Assembly (NCBI RefSeq): GCF_963855985.1
Contig: NC_087112.1
Span: 5,086,501-5,150,500, forward strand
Direction of reading: 5' to 3'
From: Ostrinia nubilalis
Taxonomy: Eukaryota > Arthropoda > Insecta > Lepidoptera > Crambidae
DNA length: 64,000 nucleotides
The position numbers were made by a program, and so were the translations under genes. Shown here piece after piece: positions 10,606 through 22,510 of the stretch. The notes under the pieces were generated by a model, which saw only the letters and a list, made by a program, of their open reading frames with translations, did not search any database and was not told the origin of the DNA. How positions within the stretch are numbered: position 1 is the stretch's first letter; every line of letters starts with the position of its first letter.

Positions 10606-11865
10606 GTAAATGTGATCGTCAAACTCTCCCTAACAAATACACTCAAAACTATTATTTTAAGCACCAAATAACGTCCCAGTCCATTGAAAATTAATTATTA
10701 GTTTGTGCTAGAGTCCTCCGATGCACTCCGCCTAACGAACGTCGGAGGGCCATCGAAATAATTGACAAGTTTTTGCTGCGTCGCCTCCTTCCCTCCTGAT
10801 TGGATGCGTGCCTTGAGGAACAGAACCTTAGGTTAATGAAGGCTTCTGAAACGAAGTTAACATGTATAAACATAATACCGATGCATTTTTGTATAACTAT
10901 GAGACTACTAGCTGAACGGGAGAACTTCGTAATCAATATGTTCATCAAAAATAATAATGTCAGAATTTTTTAAATCGGTCTAATACTTAGTTTCGTAGCC
11001 TATTGAATACAAACAAACAAATCTAATTTCTTTATTAACTAGTTAGTGTAGATAGTAAATATTAAAATTATAAATAAATAAAAATAATAATTTCTCGAAA
11101 TAATTCCTACTTAGTTTTGTTTACAAAATTGTCGTTTCAAATACAATATTGAAAATTCAGCGAAAAAATATTTCTTAGAAAAATAAAATTTTTCTTTTTA
11201 GGAAAATAAAATTTGGTGCGAATATTAATAACATTGAGTTACAGGAAACATTTTTAAATGAACATTCTGAAAATTTATACGGTAAAAATTTTTTTTTTTC
11301 ATAGAATCCGACGTCAATTTATAGACTGTTTTTTATTTGCTCAAAAAAAGCAAAACCATTTTTACGTGAGTAATTGATTGATTATTCGAAATAGTAATTA
11401 AATATTCAATTTACTAATCCCAGAATTAAAGCTCATGAGCTATTAACGAAAAAATCTGCTATTTCGTGTGTAAAAAATTTATTATTACCTATATCAATTT
11501 CTAGTTTTCCGTTCCCTAACATTTCCATCATTAATAACTATCCAGAACAAATACTCCTTAACAAAGTGACGTCACTGGAACAGCCTCGTAATGGCGGACA
11601 TCTGCTCCTAAAACGATGTATGACGCCAATAAGCCTCAGCACAACACTCCCTTATTCAAGACCAATTTACAAAACTTCCGTCTCTTTCTAACAAACCAAA
11701 ATGTTATATTGCCGTCTCATTTGGGGGTAGAGTGGAATTTTTCCGAACCGTTACACGAAACCCTTTTGGAATGACCCCGTATTTTGGGGGTAAATGAAAT
11801 AATTTGTTATGAAGCATACGAGCTTCTTAAGTTGTTGTTTTGTCAAATGCTCAATGTATTAGGTC
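10606..11865. other. No gene; AT-rich sequence
   Basis: No repeat edges or coding region could be supported. The 85-codon minus-strand open frame at 10691-10948 has no recognisable domain and no context. The region 11040-11480 is strongly AT-rich. Confidence 0.5.
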
Positions 11866-11931
11866 CAGCGCTGAACTCAGTCAGTACCTGAGGTATGGGA
11901 GCGGCACGGGAGGGGTGACATTGATATTTAT

Positions 11932-12818
11932 CAGGCATGTTATGGATATCCGTAACCGTAACCGAAACTTTCGGATATCCGAAATAAATAAAAAATCCGT
12001 AACCGATTCAAAAGTTTCGGATAGTTTTGGATGTAGACAGTTTAATTTTTTTTTTGTATAGCATTATAATGATACAACCTGATTTACCTTTATAATGCCA
12101 TCTATACTCAACATCAAATAAACCGCACCTTCCGCGACGCGAACTTTAACGATTTTCTTCTGACACAATCATGGTGCCCCAACAATATTGGTGTTATTTG
12201 AAAGCCCAATAAATATCCTTAAAGAAAAACACATTTAATTTCTTAATAAATGATTAACATACCATAAATGTGACTTGAAAAAATACCTCACTTTGGGCCC
12301 ACCTATGGGATCAATTAGACCAATTTTTATGGTTATAAAACCAAATAATGATCTCACGTGTCCTCTTTAACAGATGGATAGCGATTAATCCCAACTTAAC
12401 AGTTTTATAGCCATAAAATTTGGCTCTAGCGTAACTACCTATTTTTTGAAGAAGTGACTCTGGATCCTTCTAAAGACACATTTTTGGGGTAAAAACCTTT
12501 CCTTTAATGAAATGAAGGTTAGAACTAGGCTTTCAAATGGTACCAATATTGGTAGGAAGTGGGGAAGCATACGTTTGAAAATGCTTGTCGCGGGAGGTGC
12601 GATTTATTTGATGTCGAGTGTAGTACTAATTTTTGTTGTTTTTTACTTTTTATTCGATGTAAAGTGCGGCCATGAATGAACCGTGTTGGACAACTATTGC
12701 AAATTGCATTCTAAAGCACAGATATCCGTAACCGTAACTGAAACTGAAACTGGTATAATATTATTCCTATATCCGTAACCGTATCCATAACCGAAATTAC
12801 ATATCCATAACATCCCTA
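11932..12818. mobile_element. hAT-type non-autonomous element
   Basis: Termini CAGGCATGTTATGGATA and its near-complement ending CATCCCTA are flanked by a perfect 8-bp duplication ATATTTAT (11924-11931 and 12819-12826). Both ends contain repeated words of the type ATCCGTAACCG, which look like subterminal transposase-binding arrays. It holds a TA-flanked element (12105-12620). No transposase reading frame. The 8-bp duplication plus short ends indicate the hAT superfamily. Confidence 0.85.
12105..12620. mobile_element. TA-flanked MITE, copy 1 of 2
   Basis: Inverted ends TACTCAACATCAAATAAACC and GGTGCGATTTATTTGATGTC-GAGTG are flanked by TA (12103-12104 and 12621-12622). Copy 2 at 42522-43039 matches nearly base for base; I noticed only a 2-bp indel and about five substitutions. 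TA duplication suggests a Tc1/mariner-type mobiliser. No coding capacity. Confidence 0.9.
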
Positions 12819-12954
12819 ATATTTATAATGAGGTGACAGAGCATACAAATCTGAAGCTTCTGAAGTCTCGCTGACGTTGACGTCTCAAAACCGCGCCGCT
12901 CCCCTACCTCAGGCACTGACTGATTTGAACGCTAGATTTATAAGTACTAGGAGT

Positions 12955-13145
12955 GCCCGCGACTTTGAACGCATGAAAATTGTTTGAAATTTTTTTTCCC
13001 GTTTTCGCAGCATTTTTCATTGATGCTCTGCTCTTATTGGGCGCACCGTGATTAACCTTTCTCGATAAATGGGCTATCCAACACATTTTTTTTTAAATCA
13101 GACTAAAGTTTCTGAGATTAGAGTGTTCAAAGAAACACACAACGA
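12955..13145 (+). mobile_element. SINE-like unit
   Basis: Carries the 5' word GCCCGCGACTTTGAACGC, then CTCTTATTGGGCGCACCGTG, AAATGGGCTATCCAACAC and a 3' part ending in AAAGAAACACACAACG. Same family as 10384-10605. It follows directly on the outer nest. Confidence 0.65.
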
Positions 13146-13149
13146 CAAA

Positions 13150-13396
13150 ACGTACGTACCCGTTCGCGCTAAGTTTGCCGGTCCGTGTAATGCGCGTCCC
13201 CTTCCCCAACCGCGATTAAACGCAATTAGTTAGTGATTAAACGCAATTAAGTGTTTTATTTTACGCAAATACACAATTTTTATCAATATTAATCAATAAA
13301 AACATATTTTCAATATAGTTTGCTATAGTTATAGACGCTTTCCTTCGAGTGACGTCATATCGCCAGCGGCAAACTTATCGCGAACGGATAGTACGT
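13150..13396. mobile_element. MITE with ACGTAC...CGTTCGCG ends
   Basis: The left end ACGTACGTACCCGTTCGCG and the downstream AAGTTTGCCG are inverted at the right end (CGGCAAACTTATCGCGAACGG, then GTACGT). About 247 bp, non-coding. Edges and target duplication are uncertain. Confidence 0.65.
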
Positions 13397-13793
13397 AAAA
13401 AGTAAAGCATAAGGGTCTATTTTGATAAAATATTATAGTTACTTAGGAAAATCATGTAATTCAGTGTAATTTACGTTATCAATTACCTACGCTCTTCCGT
13501 ATAATTCTCTATTACAATTAATAATGATTATTAATTATTATAATGTCCAGGTTTCACGATCATAGCTGCTATTGTTACAATACACCCGACTGATCTAAGG
13601 GTCTGGACACACGTGCGATTTAAGCACGTTCACCATCATAAGCTTATGGCAGTCCTCTGTTGAAATAAGCTTAAGAGCGCCATAAAGTACAAATCTAAAT
13701 CAAATACAAAAACTACATGTCAAATAAAAAGTTGAAGTATCTTCTACCATCTTCTTAATTTTATTCTCTTGATTTATCTGTGTAAAATAAAAA

Positions 13794-14072
13794 GTGGCAC
13801 TGGCAATACTAACAATAACAATTCCTGATCAAATCAAGCCTTATTACTTCATAGCTACACCACAGCGAGTACCTACAACTCCAACTGCAAACTTTAGTAC
13901 TGTTACTACAAGTTATTTAAGGATCCTAAAACGATCTAAATCACTGCTACAACCAGTTACGTCACTTCTACGACAAGCTACTACACTGCTACGCCAAACA
14001 ACATTGCTACAATCCGTTACAAGACTGCTACGACGTAGCAAGTTCTATACAAGAGTTGCACTTTTTAATTAA
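13794..14072 (+). other. Repeat-rich open frame, probably not a gene
   Basis: An open frame of 92 codons whose second half repeats S-L-L-R-Q / T-L-L-R-Q / S-V-T-R-L-L-R. The DNA repeats a unit like CTGCTACGACAAGCTACTA about 6 times between 13945 and 14045. The openness is likely a product of this degenerate minisatellite. No domain, promoter or splice context. Confidence 0.3.
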
Positions 14073-14110
14073 TTTTAAAGTGACCATTGAGGGGAGTAAA
14101 TAAGACTACA

Positions 14111-14232
14111 AAATAACTTTTTTAAAAACAAGCTTTATTTAGAAAGCTTGTATCGCGCATGAAATTTATACCTCTTTTTTCTGTTTGCGCTACAAGCTTT
14201 CGAAATAAAGCTTGTTTTTAAAAAAGTTATTT
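14111..14232. mobile_element. Hairpin MITE, AAATAACTTTTTTAAAAAC ends
   Basis: Two arms of about 46 bp (AAATAACTTTTTTAAAAACA, then AGCTTTATTT) are inverted with about two mismatches around a 30-bp loop. Total 122 bp. I have the impression this hairpin is widespread in moths, but that is from memory. No target duplication is visible beyond flanking A runs. Confidence 0.8.
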
Positions 14233-15724
14233 TTTTTTATAATTTTATTTTACACTTTTTAGTTGTATCTCAGTCTCTGGGCCCTGATCATCATTTAGCA
14301 CCAAAGTGCTCGGCAAGTCGAATCCAACGAACCCAAACTCAATAAGTTTCCGCTGTTTCGTTTAGGAGTTCCTATGGCCACCTCCTGACTCCATCATCAG
14401 ACCAGCTCAATGGTACCATAACATTGCATTGTCATCGTAATTACATAAGTATACCAAATTTCAGCTCAATCGGTTGAGGAGAAGTGGTCTTAAATTCAGT
14501 CGCAAGATTTGTCCCACACATACTAACAAGTGAAGTCAATATAAAGCTTGTAATAAAAAAGCAAAGAAAATTGTGTGAAAAGTAGAGTAAAGAGGCTTTT
14601 AGGGACTCTTCAAACAAAGGCAATGTCAAATACCTTAAATTTTCAAGGAAAAACAAGTGCGGACGGTAACAAGCGCATCTCGAAGTTTTAGGATAAGTAC
14701 GTTTGAACAAGGTTTTTCACTAATAAAGTAATTATTTATTTATTTATTGATAAAGGTACAACAACAGCAACACACATTTAATTTATTAGTTAAATATTTA
14801 TTTATATTTTTCTTGTAACTACTTTCATGTGCACTACCACCCCTGAGATGGGCGTTGTTTTACAAAACCACACCCTATATTCTACCCACGACCCAGTGTA
14901 ACCTAACCATTCTAAAATCGCATTGCAACCTCAGAGATCTCGTTTCGACATCGTTACAAGATCACGTCCGAATACATTTGCTAAGTCCACAAATCGTCCG
15001 TGCGATTCCTATCTAATCTGACGGTCAGTCAACCACAGACTATAATACACCTCTATCTATCTATCTGTCAAAATTAATACACATTATTAGATAGCTGGTG
15101 AATTATGTGCCATCCGAGATGAGACAATTTGGTAACGGTGGGACGTCTGATTGCTAATTAACGTGGCTAAGTGTCGGCTTAATTACAGAGGAAGGTCTTG
15201 GGTTAAATTCTTATAATGTAAGAAGTATATTCTGAAACTGTTTAGAAACATAGCTTGATATATTTTTCAGCTAGGTATAAAACATAGCTTGACATATTTT
15301 AAAGCTAGGTATAAAACTTTTAAAGATATAGAAAATTTTCTAATCGACCCCTTTTCTTTGTGTACGAGTATTTTAGCACTGAATGTCGATTTAATGATAT
15401 TAACAACACACACGAATAACTCAGTACAAACATTTTAGTCTGACTAACGTTTTGTTATTCGGAAAGCTTGAAGTTCTTCATGCATCTATCTACGCCATTC
15501 AGGTAGAGCAATAATCCTAAATACTTCAGCAAATATCTCGTTACAATCGACCTAAACTCATTTATTCCATTCTAAGCCTTAACCTGTCACTTTAGAGTCC
15601 ATTTCAGCTCAAACCAATATTGAGTTCAACCAAACCCAAACCGGTGCATACCAGTAATTAGTCACGAGCACACGTCTAAAAACTTCGGCGGTCACTCGCC
15701 GACTAAACATTACAAATTTGAATT
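14233..15724. other. No gene; old repeat remnants
   Basis: 14440-14560 (ACCAAATTTCAGCTCAATCG, then AAGATTTGTCCCACACATAC) looks like a dispersed lepidopteran repeat, but I cannot name it. The duplicated words AAACATAGCTTGA and AGCTAGGTATAAAAC sit at 15247-15320. No coding region. Confidence 0.5.
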
Positions 15725-15835
15725 TCGAACTGTTCCACAACTGAAATCAGTTTGGCGCGCGCGGATTGGCGCGCTGAGCGATGACGTCATCAATCTGCGT
15801 CCGAAAATGGCCGCAGCCGCGCCCCCCGAGTTATT
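15725..15835. promoter_or_regulatory. GC-rich patch with CRE-like site
   Basis: This ~110-bp patch is much more GC/CpG-rich than its surroundings (GGCGCGCGCGGATTGGCGCG) and contains TGATGACGTCATCA-type palindrome words at 15780-15791. A 63-codon frame begins at 15781 but has no recognised domain. It could be a promoter/CpG patch of an unknown gene or a piece of a transposon end. A second TGATGACGTCATCA lies near 16540. Confidence 0.3.
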
Positions 15836-16799
15836 TCGTAATAACGGAACGTCGTTTTAAATGGTCTGTCTTAGATTTTGATAATGAGGGTGTGAAGTAT
15901 GGTAAAGTTTGTGTTGGCAGCTTGGGTTATTGTCTATTTGCCAGAGTCGACTTGTCAGGAAAAACAATGTGAATTCGTTACACTTCTCTTTCCTCACAAA
16001 TTAGCGCGCACACATTTAGTTTTTATTATGATATTAATTTTATTCGTTCGTTTCAGGAGGTTTCCACAATATTCGTTCATCTCAAGGTTTTCCATAATGA
16101 ACAGTCCTGCGCTGCCCGCATCCAGCACCTAATTTAATTCATGTTACAAAATATGTGGGATGAATCGACTGTGGCAAATCGATAATAATAATAGCCCGTC
16201 TGTTTTTAGTTTTCATTTATTTGTCTGATGATGAATGATACTAAACTGGGTCTGGTAAAAATATGCTAGTCAAATATATTTGATTAAGTCAGTGTACATT
16301 GTCTATTTTCTGCCAGGAATAAAATATTTCCCGTAGTTATTTATTTAACTATAAGTAAAAATCTGTTTAACATTAAAAAATACTATGAGATAAAACTTAC
16401 AAATCAGCAATAAAACTGTGATACGCAATCTCCCCTAGTCAAAAGATTATGATGTCACAATCCAGATTCCAGTATTCCAATTTTTTAATTATCGAACACC
16501 TGAGCCCGCCAATTCCGAGACACCCTGTCTGCTGCATATTGATGACGTCATCACTCGTCCGCCAATGGCGACTAACGCTGATGAATCGCTCGGTACCAAC
16601 ATGCCAATTTCGCCGTCGCTGAATTATTAAGCGGCTGATATTGTTTTGTTGGTAGCATTGGGAATGGCGTGGCGGTTTTGAATTTTATACGAATTGCATT
16701 TCGATTTCAGTTGTAGTAGACAGGAAAATTACGTTTTCACGTTTTAATATTTCCAATATTCACTGTTTTATTATTGATCCTCATAAATATCTAAAATAT

Positions 16800-16899
16800 C
16801 TGGATGCGGGCAGCGCAGGACCGTTCATTGTGGAAAACCTTGGGGGAGGCCTTTGTCCAGCAGTGGACGTCATTTGGCTGAAACGAACGAACGAACGAA
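16800..16899 (+). mobile_element. RTE-type 3' end with (AACG)n tail
   Basis: The last ~25 codons of the RTE-type protein (W-M-R-A-A-Q-D-R-S, ...L-G-E-A-F-V-Q-Q-W-T) run into (GAAC)n. Very short 5'-truncated copy. Confidence 0.75.
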
Positions 16900-18311
16900 A
16901 TATCTAAAAACCTCTTTGGTCTAGTGACAAGACCACCGGGCACCACCAGTCTTTTGATTCCCATGCAGTGGGATCAAAATTTTGGTTTTGGTTTGTGGTA
17001 AGGCTTATTCTAAGTCCGCCTAGCTAGCTACCATCATCTTACCTAAGTCTGTCGCCATTTCGCCAATAATAACAATGTTTTAACCGCTTGAGGAGTCAAC
17101 CCATACAAAAAAAACGGCCTTCATTTCTTATTTGTTGTGTTTCGGTTAGAAGTAAGATACCCAGTTTCTCTGTGATTGAGGATTACAGGTGGAGCTAGCT
17201 TCTACTTTCTATCAAGAGCGATGCAGGGAAAGACTTCTCCTACTGGTAAAAAAGGTCGTATGATTGTCATAATTCACAAACATCCTCTTCAACAAATTGA
17301 ATTACGAATTTAATTTTTGAATGCAAGCAGAAAGGCAATCGTTTTAAATTCACCCTCGCAAATAAAGGCCACTCTAAAAAGCCGTGTAACTTAATAAAAT
17401 GACAAAAGTCCTCCTACACACGCGTCAACAGTGACTCGACGCAAAATTAATTTGTCTGTATCCAGCCTTAGGCCTGGCGCAGACGACCGACGACATAGAG
17501 TAAAATCGTACTAATATTATAAAGTAGCTTTTTCCCACGGCTTCGCCCATGTGAAACTAAATTTTACAGATCATTGTAAATTATAGCCTATATTGTGCTA
17601 TTCTGATGTGTAAACAATAATACTGTAAAGTTTCATCAATCCGTTCAGTAAGTAGTTTTTGCGTGAAAGAGTAACGAAACATGTTATCATTAAGATGCGA
17701 AAATTTGTGAGGATGCATGGATTTTTATGGATGTTTGTTACTCTTTCACGCTTAAACCACTGAACTAATTTAGATAAGGTTTGGTATAGAGATAGTTAGG
17801 GACCTACAAAAAAACGGAGAATAGTTTTTATCCGACATTTAGGATGAAAACACGCACATTCAAAAGACTCTGTGATAGACTAGAAATTCACGCGGGTGAA
17901 CCGCAGAAAAAACCTAGTAGATTATCTAGTTGACATGGTAAATATCACTCTATTCTATAAAATGCTACATGTATGTCACGAGTTTTCGCTGATTTACTTT
18001 ACTTAATTTAGTAACTCATCTTTTTTTTTTTCACTTTTATAATACGAAATTATTTTTTTATTATGTTGTCGTCAATCTGATACTGTTGAAGGGTTAACTC
18101 TGCAGTCTGCGCTCCCCCTAATTCGATTATCCATTGGAGGAAATTAAATAGATGGGTAATTTGGCAACCCCATTAGAAGGCCCGGGCCTAGGCCAGATTT
18201 ATGTGTGGGCACGATTTTATATCTGACCGTTAGTTTCATATTAAATTTGATTGGCTTGTAGATTGCTGTCAGGGGAAATTGGACTGTAAGTCACATGCGT
18301 ATATTAAACTA
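16900..18311. other. No gene; SINE-like pieces
   Basis: 17145-17210 is a diverged piece of the repeat seen at 53765-53895 (AAGTAAGATACCCAGTTTCT, then TTGAGGATTACAGG). 17508-17700 and 17703-17935 hold two SINE-like pieces of opposite orientation that share GTTACTCTTTCACG. Nothing looks coding. Confidence 0.55.
17508..17935. repeat. Head-to-head pair of SINE-like pieces
   Basis: Left piece: CCCACGGCTTCGCCC ... TGCGTGAAAGAGTAACGAA. Right piece: TTTGTTACTCTTTCACGC, ...ACCACTGAAC. The two share the word GTTACTCTTTCACG in opposite orientation about 50 bp apart. Possibly two independent insertions at a preferred AT target. Confidence 0.5.
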
Positions 18312-18470
18312 GCGGCCGCCCGCGACTTCGTACGCGTGGGTCCCGTTTAACCCCCTTGGGTTGATTTTTGCAAAATCCCGTCTTAGTGAGCACCTACGTT
18401 CTAAAAGGAATACCATGCAAAATTTGAGACTCCTAGCACATGTAGTTTCTGAGGTTTCGTGATGAGTGAG
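18312..18470 (+). mobile_element. SINE-like fragment
   Basis: Opens with GCCCGCGACTTCGTACGCG, the 5' word of the SINE family, then continues with sequence not shared with 10384-10605 (GGAATACCATGCAAAATTTG). It may be a distinct SINE or LINE sub-family with the same head. Confidence 0.5.
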
Positions 18471-18617
18471 TCAGGACCTTTCGCTATTATAGATAATTAA
18501 GAATGCTAAAGAGTCCTTGAAAACTAAACTCCCTCTCCAAACCTCGCCAAATACTCCACAACCCCAATAAACTAAAGTCGGCAATAATATACATTAGAAC
18601 AAAAGATATAGATCTGC

Positions 18618-18720
18618 CTAATTTCCCTGCGAATTTAATTTGGGCTAAAGCGTCGTAACTCACAGTATAAATAGCCGTAAATCCATAGTAAGTGAATTTA
18701 TCCTGTTTTGAATACATAGT
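18618..18720. repeat. Dispersed repeat, copy 1
   Basis: Shares about 100 bp with 24772-24873 in the same orientation (CCTAATTTCC..., GTAAGTGAATTTATCCTG). The pair brackets the LTR element at a distance. I do not recognise the family; the 84-codon minus-strand frame over it is not supported by the second copy. Confidence 0.6.
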
Positions 18721-18881
18721 TGACGCGTAGTTCGGTAACAAATAGACTATCTATAGATACCTTGTATCATTTATTTCTCAATTTACGTCAATGTTAATTT
18801 ATTCCTAGACAGCTTGTATAGGATTTCAAGGATTTGCCAGAATAGATGCGGTCTGCGGTCAGGTCAAAGTTTTCAAAGGTC

Positions 18882-19385
18882 TATGGAGGGTTATTTGCCA
18901 ATAACCGACCATATAATTGTCCTCGGAATTATATTCCGATTATAATAATCACTAAGATTATTTTTAGGTAGTACAGACGAGAAAATGATAGTAGAACGAA
19001 CACGGTAGAATGAAGAATATTATTAACGAATTAAGAATTGTATTTAACGGCACAAGTAACAAATAATTAATTAAAATACAATTATATCGAGAGAATTATT
19101 CAAATGATGTTAGCACAACGATCGCGGAAGACAGAGTGTGTCATCGATTTTCCAATTCTCTTCAACGGCTATGAGTGAGCGGGGAACGATGAGCGGCGTT
19201 GAAGCGAGACGGCAGCATACGTCTCCACGGGTGCGCGAGCGACGCAGGCGTGCCGCGGCGGCAGCGCGCATGCGCCGAACGTTTGTTCGGTCAGTCGGAG
19301 CTGGCCCAATTTCATGAGCGGAAGCGGATTGCTCAGAAATCTAAGGCGGGGGTCCAAGTTAAGATTGTGGCGGATAGTCGCCACA
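18882..19385 (-). repeat. 3' LTR (504 bp)
   Basis: In element orientation it starts TGTGGCGACT and ends CCCTCCATA. It is identical to 23371-23873 on reading except for one extra A in ATATAATTG. Being downstream of pol on the minus strand, it is the 3' LTR and should carry the polyadenylation function. The open frames across it are shadows. Confidence 0.95.
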
Positions 19386-19388
19386 GTA

Positions 19389-19397
19389 CTCCCCTCC
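19389..19397 (-). other. Polypurine tract
   Basis: On the minus strand the run GGAGGGGAG lies three bases before the 3' LTR start (TGTGG), where a plus-strand DNA primer is expected. Confidence 0.8.
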
Positions 19398-19408
19398 GCA
19401 GACCGTGA

Positions 19409-22400
19409 CTACGGTCGATAAAAATCGGGCAGCCGGACTCTTCGACCGCTGGAAGTCCGCTTAACGTTTTCTTCAGCTGGTTGAGCTGTCTTCTGTACTT
19501 CCTTCGACTCATACGCTGGCTTGAGCCTGTCAATGGAGACATTGACATTCTTGGCGTTGACTTCCAAGGTGTAGTATTTAGGTTGTCGGTTGACAACCTT
19601 GTAGGGGCCAGCGTATGGTGGCTCCAAGGCGCCTCTCACGCGATCTTGGCGAATGAAGACGTGCGAAGAGGTGTGAAGATCGCGTGGAATGTAGAAGGCC
19701 GAAGTGGAGTGCCAGGTGGTAGGACGAGGAGCAAGCTTCGCCATGCACGCGCGAAGTCGAGTCGCGTACTGGGTGACGTCAGCTGTCTGGTAGTCGTATC
19801 TGGGGCTCAGGAACTGACCGGGCAGGCGAAGTGGTTCGCCGTACACCAGTTCGGCAGGGGACGACTGGAGGTCTTCCTTCCAGGCACTACGCATGCCTAG
19901 AAGAACCAGTGGTAGTGCTTCAGTCCACTGTGAAGCTGGAGCGTGGCACATGATTGCCGCCTTGAGCTGGCGGTGGAGGCGCTCAACGATGCCGTTGGCC
20001 GCTGGATGGTAGGCTGTGGTGTGGAGATGGCGCGCCCCGACCAGAGAAGTGAGAGCCTGGAACAGGTGGCTCTCGAACTGGCGACCACGGTCTGTGGTTA
20101 CCCGCTCAGGACAACCAAATCTGGCAATCCAGCCAGACACGAGGGCAGCAGCACAGGTCTCTGCGGTGATGTCCTTCAGCGGATACGCTTCAGGCCACCG
20201 AGTAAACCTGTCAATGACAGTGAGGCAGTACCTGTAATCACAGGACAAAGGTAATGGCCCTACGATGTCGAGGTGTATGTGAGAGAACCTCGAGGAAGGT
20301 GGAAGAAAAGAGGATAGAGGAGAGGTAGTGTGACGGGAAACTTTACTTTTCTGGCATTTTATGCATTGCCTAGACCACTCTCTACAATCCTTGCGAATCC
20401 TTGGCCAAACAAATCTTTGTGTCACCAGTCGCACAGTAGCTGAACTTCCTGGGTGATGTAAGTTGTGTAGCACATCAAAAACTTGCTTGCGGAACTCGGG
20501 TGTGATGTACGGACGAAGAGATGGCAGAGACGTGTCGCAATAGACAGGCGTGTTGCTCGCCTCAGTGGCAACTTTTTGCAGTCTCAAGGCTGTCCCATGC
20601 TTGAGAAGCTCTTGTAGCTCTGGATCACTCTCCTGAGAACGTGCAAGAGACTCGTAGTCCACGGCGCAAGCTACTTCTTCGATCCGTGATAAGGCGTCGG
20701 CGACGATGTTGTCGCGCCCAGGAATGAACCTTATGTCGGTGGTGAACTGTGAGATGAAGTCAAGGTATCTGAATTGTCTAGGCGAACACTTGTCTCTGTT
20801 AAGCGAGAATGCGAATGTGAGTGGCTTGTGGTCCGTAAACACAGTGAAGGTTCTGGCTTCAACCATATGTCTGAAGTACTTGATGGCTTCGTATACTGCA
20901 AGTAACTCTCGATCATACGGGCTGTACTTCTTCTGGGAGGCGCTCAGTTTGTGAGAGAAGAAAGCCAAGGGTTGCCAGACTTGATCCTTGAGTTGCTGTA
21001 GCACGGCTCCTATAGCTACATCTGAAGCGTCCGTGACTATGGCAAGTTCAGCAGATGGGTCTGGATGAATGAGTTGAGTGGCTTGCGATAGAGAAGTCTT
21101 GCAGTCCTCAAACGACTTCAGCATTTCCGGCGTCAAAGTAATAGGCTGTGAACCTTTGATCCGAGGGCCAGCAAGAATACTGGTGAGCGGTGCTTGGATC
21201 TTAGCGGCATTCGGTATGAAGCGTCGGTAGAAGTTGAGCATACCGAGGAAACGCTGAAGCTCCTTGACGGTCTTCGGTGGTGTGAAGTTCTGTATGGCTT
21301 CTACTTTAGTCCCCAGAGGCTTAGTTCCAGCTGCAGAGACTTGATAGCCGAGGAACGTAATCTCCGACTGGCCAAGATTACACTTTGAAGTGTTAACTAG
21401 TAGCCCGTACTCTTTCAGACGTTCAAACAGCTGACGCAGGTGATCCAGGTGTACTTTTGGGCTGCTGGAGAACACCAGGATATCATCAAGATACCCGAAA
21501 CAGAAGTCAAGGCCCAGAAGAACTTCGTCGACGAACCGCTGAAAGGTCTGCGCAGCGTTCCTTAACCCAAACGTCATGTATGGGAATTCATACAGACCAA
21601 ACGGCGTGGTGATGGCAGTCTTGGGGATATCCGCTGGATTTACCGGGATCTGGTTGTATGCCTTCACAAGGTCGATGGTGGAGAAGATAGTGCATCCTGA
21701 GAGCTGGTAGGAGAAGTCATGTATGTGACGAATGGGATACCGGTCTGGAATAGTCCTGGCATTAAGTGCACGATAGTCGCCGCATGGTCTCCATCCGTCG
21801 TCCTTCTTCCTCACCATGTGTAGAGCAGAAGACCAGGGACTCTCCGAACGCTGAGCCGTACCACACGCAAGCATGTCCTCGAACTCCTTCTTCGCTGCTT
21901 GGGAGCGAACTGGATCAAGACGTCGAGGCTTGCAAGATACCGGTGGACCAGGGCTGGTTCTGATGTGGTGCAGTGTGTTATGCTTGGGTGGAGAACGAAC
22001 GCCTGCCGGTCTGGTAATCTCTGGAAACTCGCGCAGAAGTGTGTGAAACTCGGTTTCACCGGTGACGGCTTTGACAGAAGCGATATAGTCTGAATTTCCA
22101 GAAGTAACAGCTGCTACGGACAGGGTTGTGATTCCATCGACCAAACGTTGGTTTCTGCAATCTACAAGCAAATTGTAATGGCTCAGGAAGTCTACACCGA
22201 TGATAGGCTTCGAAACGTCTGCTATGATGAAGTTCCAAGTAAAATCTCGCCTGAGTCCCAAGTTCAGGTGTAGTAGTGCAGGTCCATAAGTGTGGATGAT
22301 GGAGTTGTTCGCTGCGACGAGATCATACTTGGTCTTAGTACAGGGCGTCTTGATAGCGGATCGCGGAAAAACACACAGGTCTGAGCCAGTGTCCACAAGG

Positions 22401-22510
22401 AACTGCATTTTTGATGTGCGATCCGTAACGAAAAGACGGCCTGATGCAGAGGGGCAGTCGTGGGCCGCTACTTCCGACCGCCCTTGAAGTTTTCCGACGG
22501 GAAGCTGCAA
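19409..22510 (-). CDS. pol: Pol polyprotein (protease, RT, RNase H, integrase)
   Basis: The open frame is 1033 codons counted from a TTG; the true entry is probably by frameshift from gag. Protease: active site DTGSD at residues 40-44. Reverse transcriptase: [13 protein letters not shown] around 314-326 and the catalytic YLDD at 340-343. RNase H: D494, E535, D560 and D605 in [22 protein letters not shown] and ADALSR contexts. Integrase: zinc-binding H682, H686, C716, C719, and catalytic D748, D807 and E843 with 35 residues between the last two. Near the C-terminus a GPY-type module follows (YAGPYKVV). No stop or frameshift is seen, so all enzymes needed for copying and integration appear intact. 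The frame lies in -1 relation to gag and overlaps it by 43 bp. The plus-strand frames here are shadows. Confidence 0.96.
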   Translation of the reverse strand: MQLPVGKLQGRSEVAAHDCPSASGRLFVTDRTSKMQFLVDTGSDLCVFPRSAIKTPCTKTKYDLVAANNSIIHTYGPALLHLNLGLRRDFTWNFIIADVSKPIIGVDFLSHYNLLVDCRNQRLVDGITTLSVAAVTSGNSDYIASVKAVTGETEFHTLLREFPEITRPAGVRSPPKHNTLHHIRTSPGPPVSCKPRRLDPVRSQAAKKEFEDMLACGTAQRSESPWSSALHMVRKKDDGWRPCGDYRALNARTIPDRYPIRHIHDFSYQLSGCTIFSTIDLVKAYNQIPVNPADIPKTAITTPFGLYEFPYMTFGLRNAAQTFQRFVDEVLLGLDFCFGYLDDILVFSSSPKVHLDHLRQLFERLKEYGLLVNTSKCNLGQSEITFLGYQVSAAGTKPLGTKVEAIQNFTPPKTVKELQRFLGMLNFYRRFIPNAAKIQAPLTSILAGPRIKGSQPITLTPEMLKSFEDCKTSLSQATQLIHPDPSAELAIVTDASDVAIGAVLQQLKDQVWQPLAFFSHKLSASQKKYSPYDRELLAVYEAIKYFRHMVEARTFTVFTDHKPLTFAFSLNRDKCSPRQFRYLDFISQFTTDIRFIPGRDNIVADALSRIEEVACAVDYESLARSQESDPELQELLKHGTALRLQKVATEASNTPVYCDTSLPSLRPYITPEFRKQVFDVLHNLHHPGSSATVRLVTQRFVWPRIRKDCREWSRQCIKCQKSKVSRHTTSPLSSFLPPSSRFSHIHLDIVGPLPLSCDYRYCLTVIDRFTRWPEAYPLKDITAETCAAALVSGWIARFGCPERVTTDRGRQFESHLFQALTSLVGARHLHTTAYHPAANGIVERLHRQLKAAIMCHAPASQWTEALPLVLLGMRSAWKEDLQSSPAELVYGEPLRLPGQFLSPRYDYQTADVTQYATRLRACMAKLAPRPTTWHSTSAFYIPRDLHTSSHVFIRQDRVRGALEPPYAGPYKVVNRQPKYYTLEVNAKNVNVSIDRLKPAYESKEVQKTAQPAEENVKRTSSGRRVRLPDFYRP
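22468..22510 (-). promoter_or_regulatory. gag-pol overlap, probable -1 frameshift zone
   Basis: Pol codons are offset by 2 nt (equal to -1) from gag codons. Within the overlap the gag-frame codons TCG-GAA-AAC include the heptamer G-GAA-AAC. That is close to, but not, a canonical slippery X-XXY-YYZ site. No downstream pseudoknot was worked out. Confidence 0.55.

Larger units (their letters stand above)
11866..12934. mobile_element. Outer element of second triple nest
   Basis: Ends CAGCGCTGAACTCAGTCAGT...GGGAGCGGC (left) and GCCGCTCCCCTACCTCAGGC...GAACGCTA (right) are inverted repeats of about 50 bp. A third, one-sided copy of this end is at 63336-63377. The hAT-type element 11932-12818 lies inside. 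Without it the outer unit is about 170-180 bp. No target duplication is evident. Confidence 0.75.

Noticed and set aside
19481..22487. Plus-strand open frames opposite pol
   Set aside because: Shadows of the GC-richer pol coding strand; no independent motifs.
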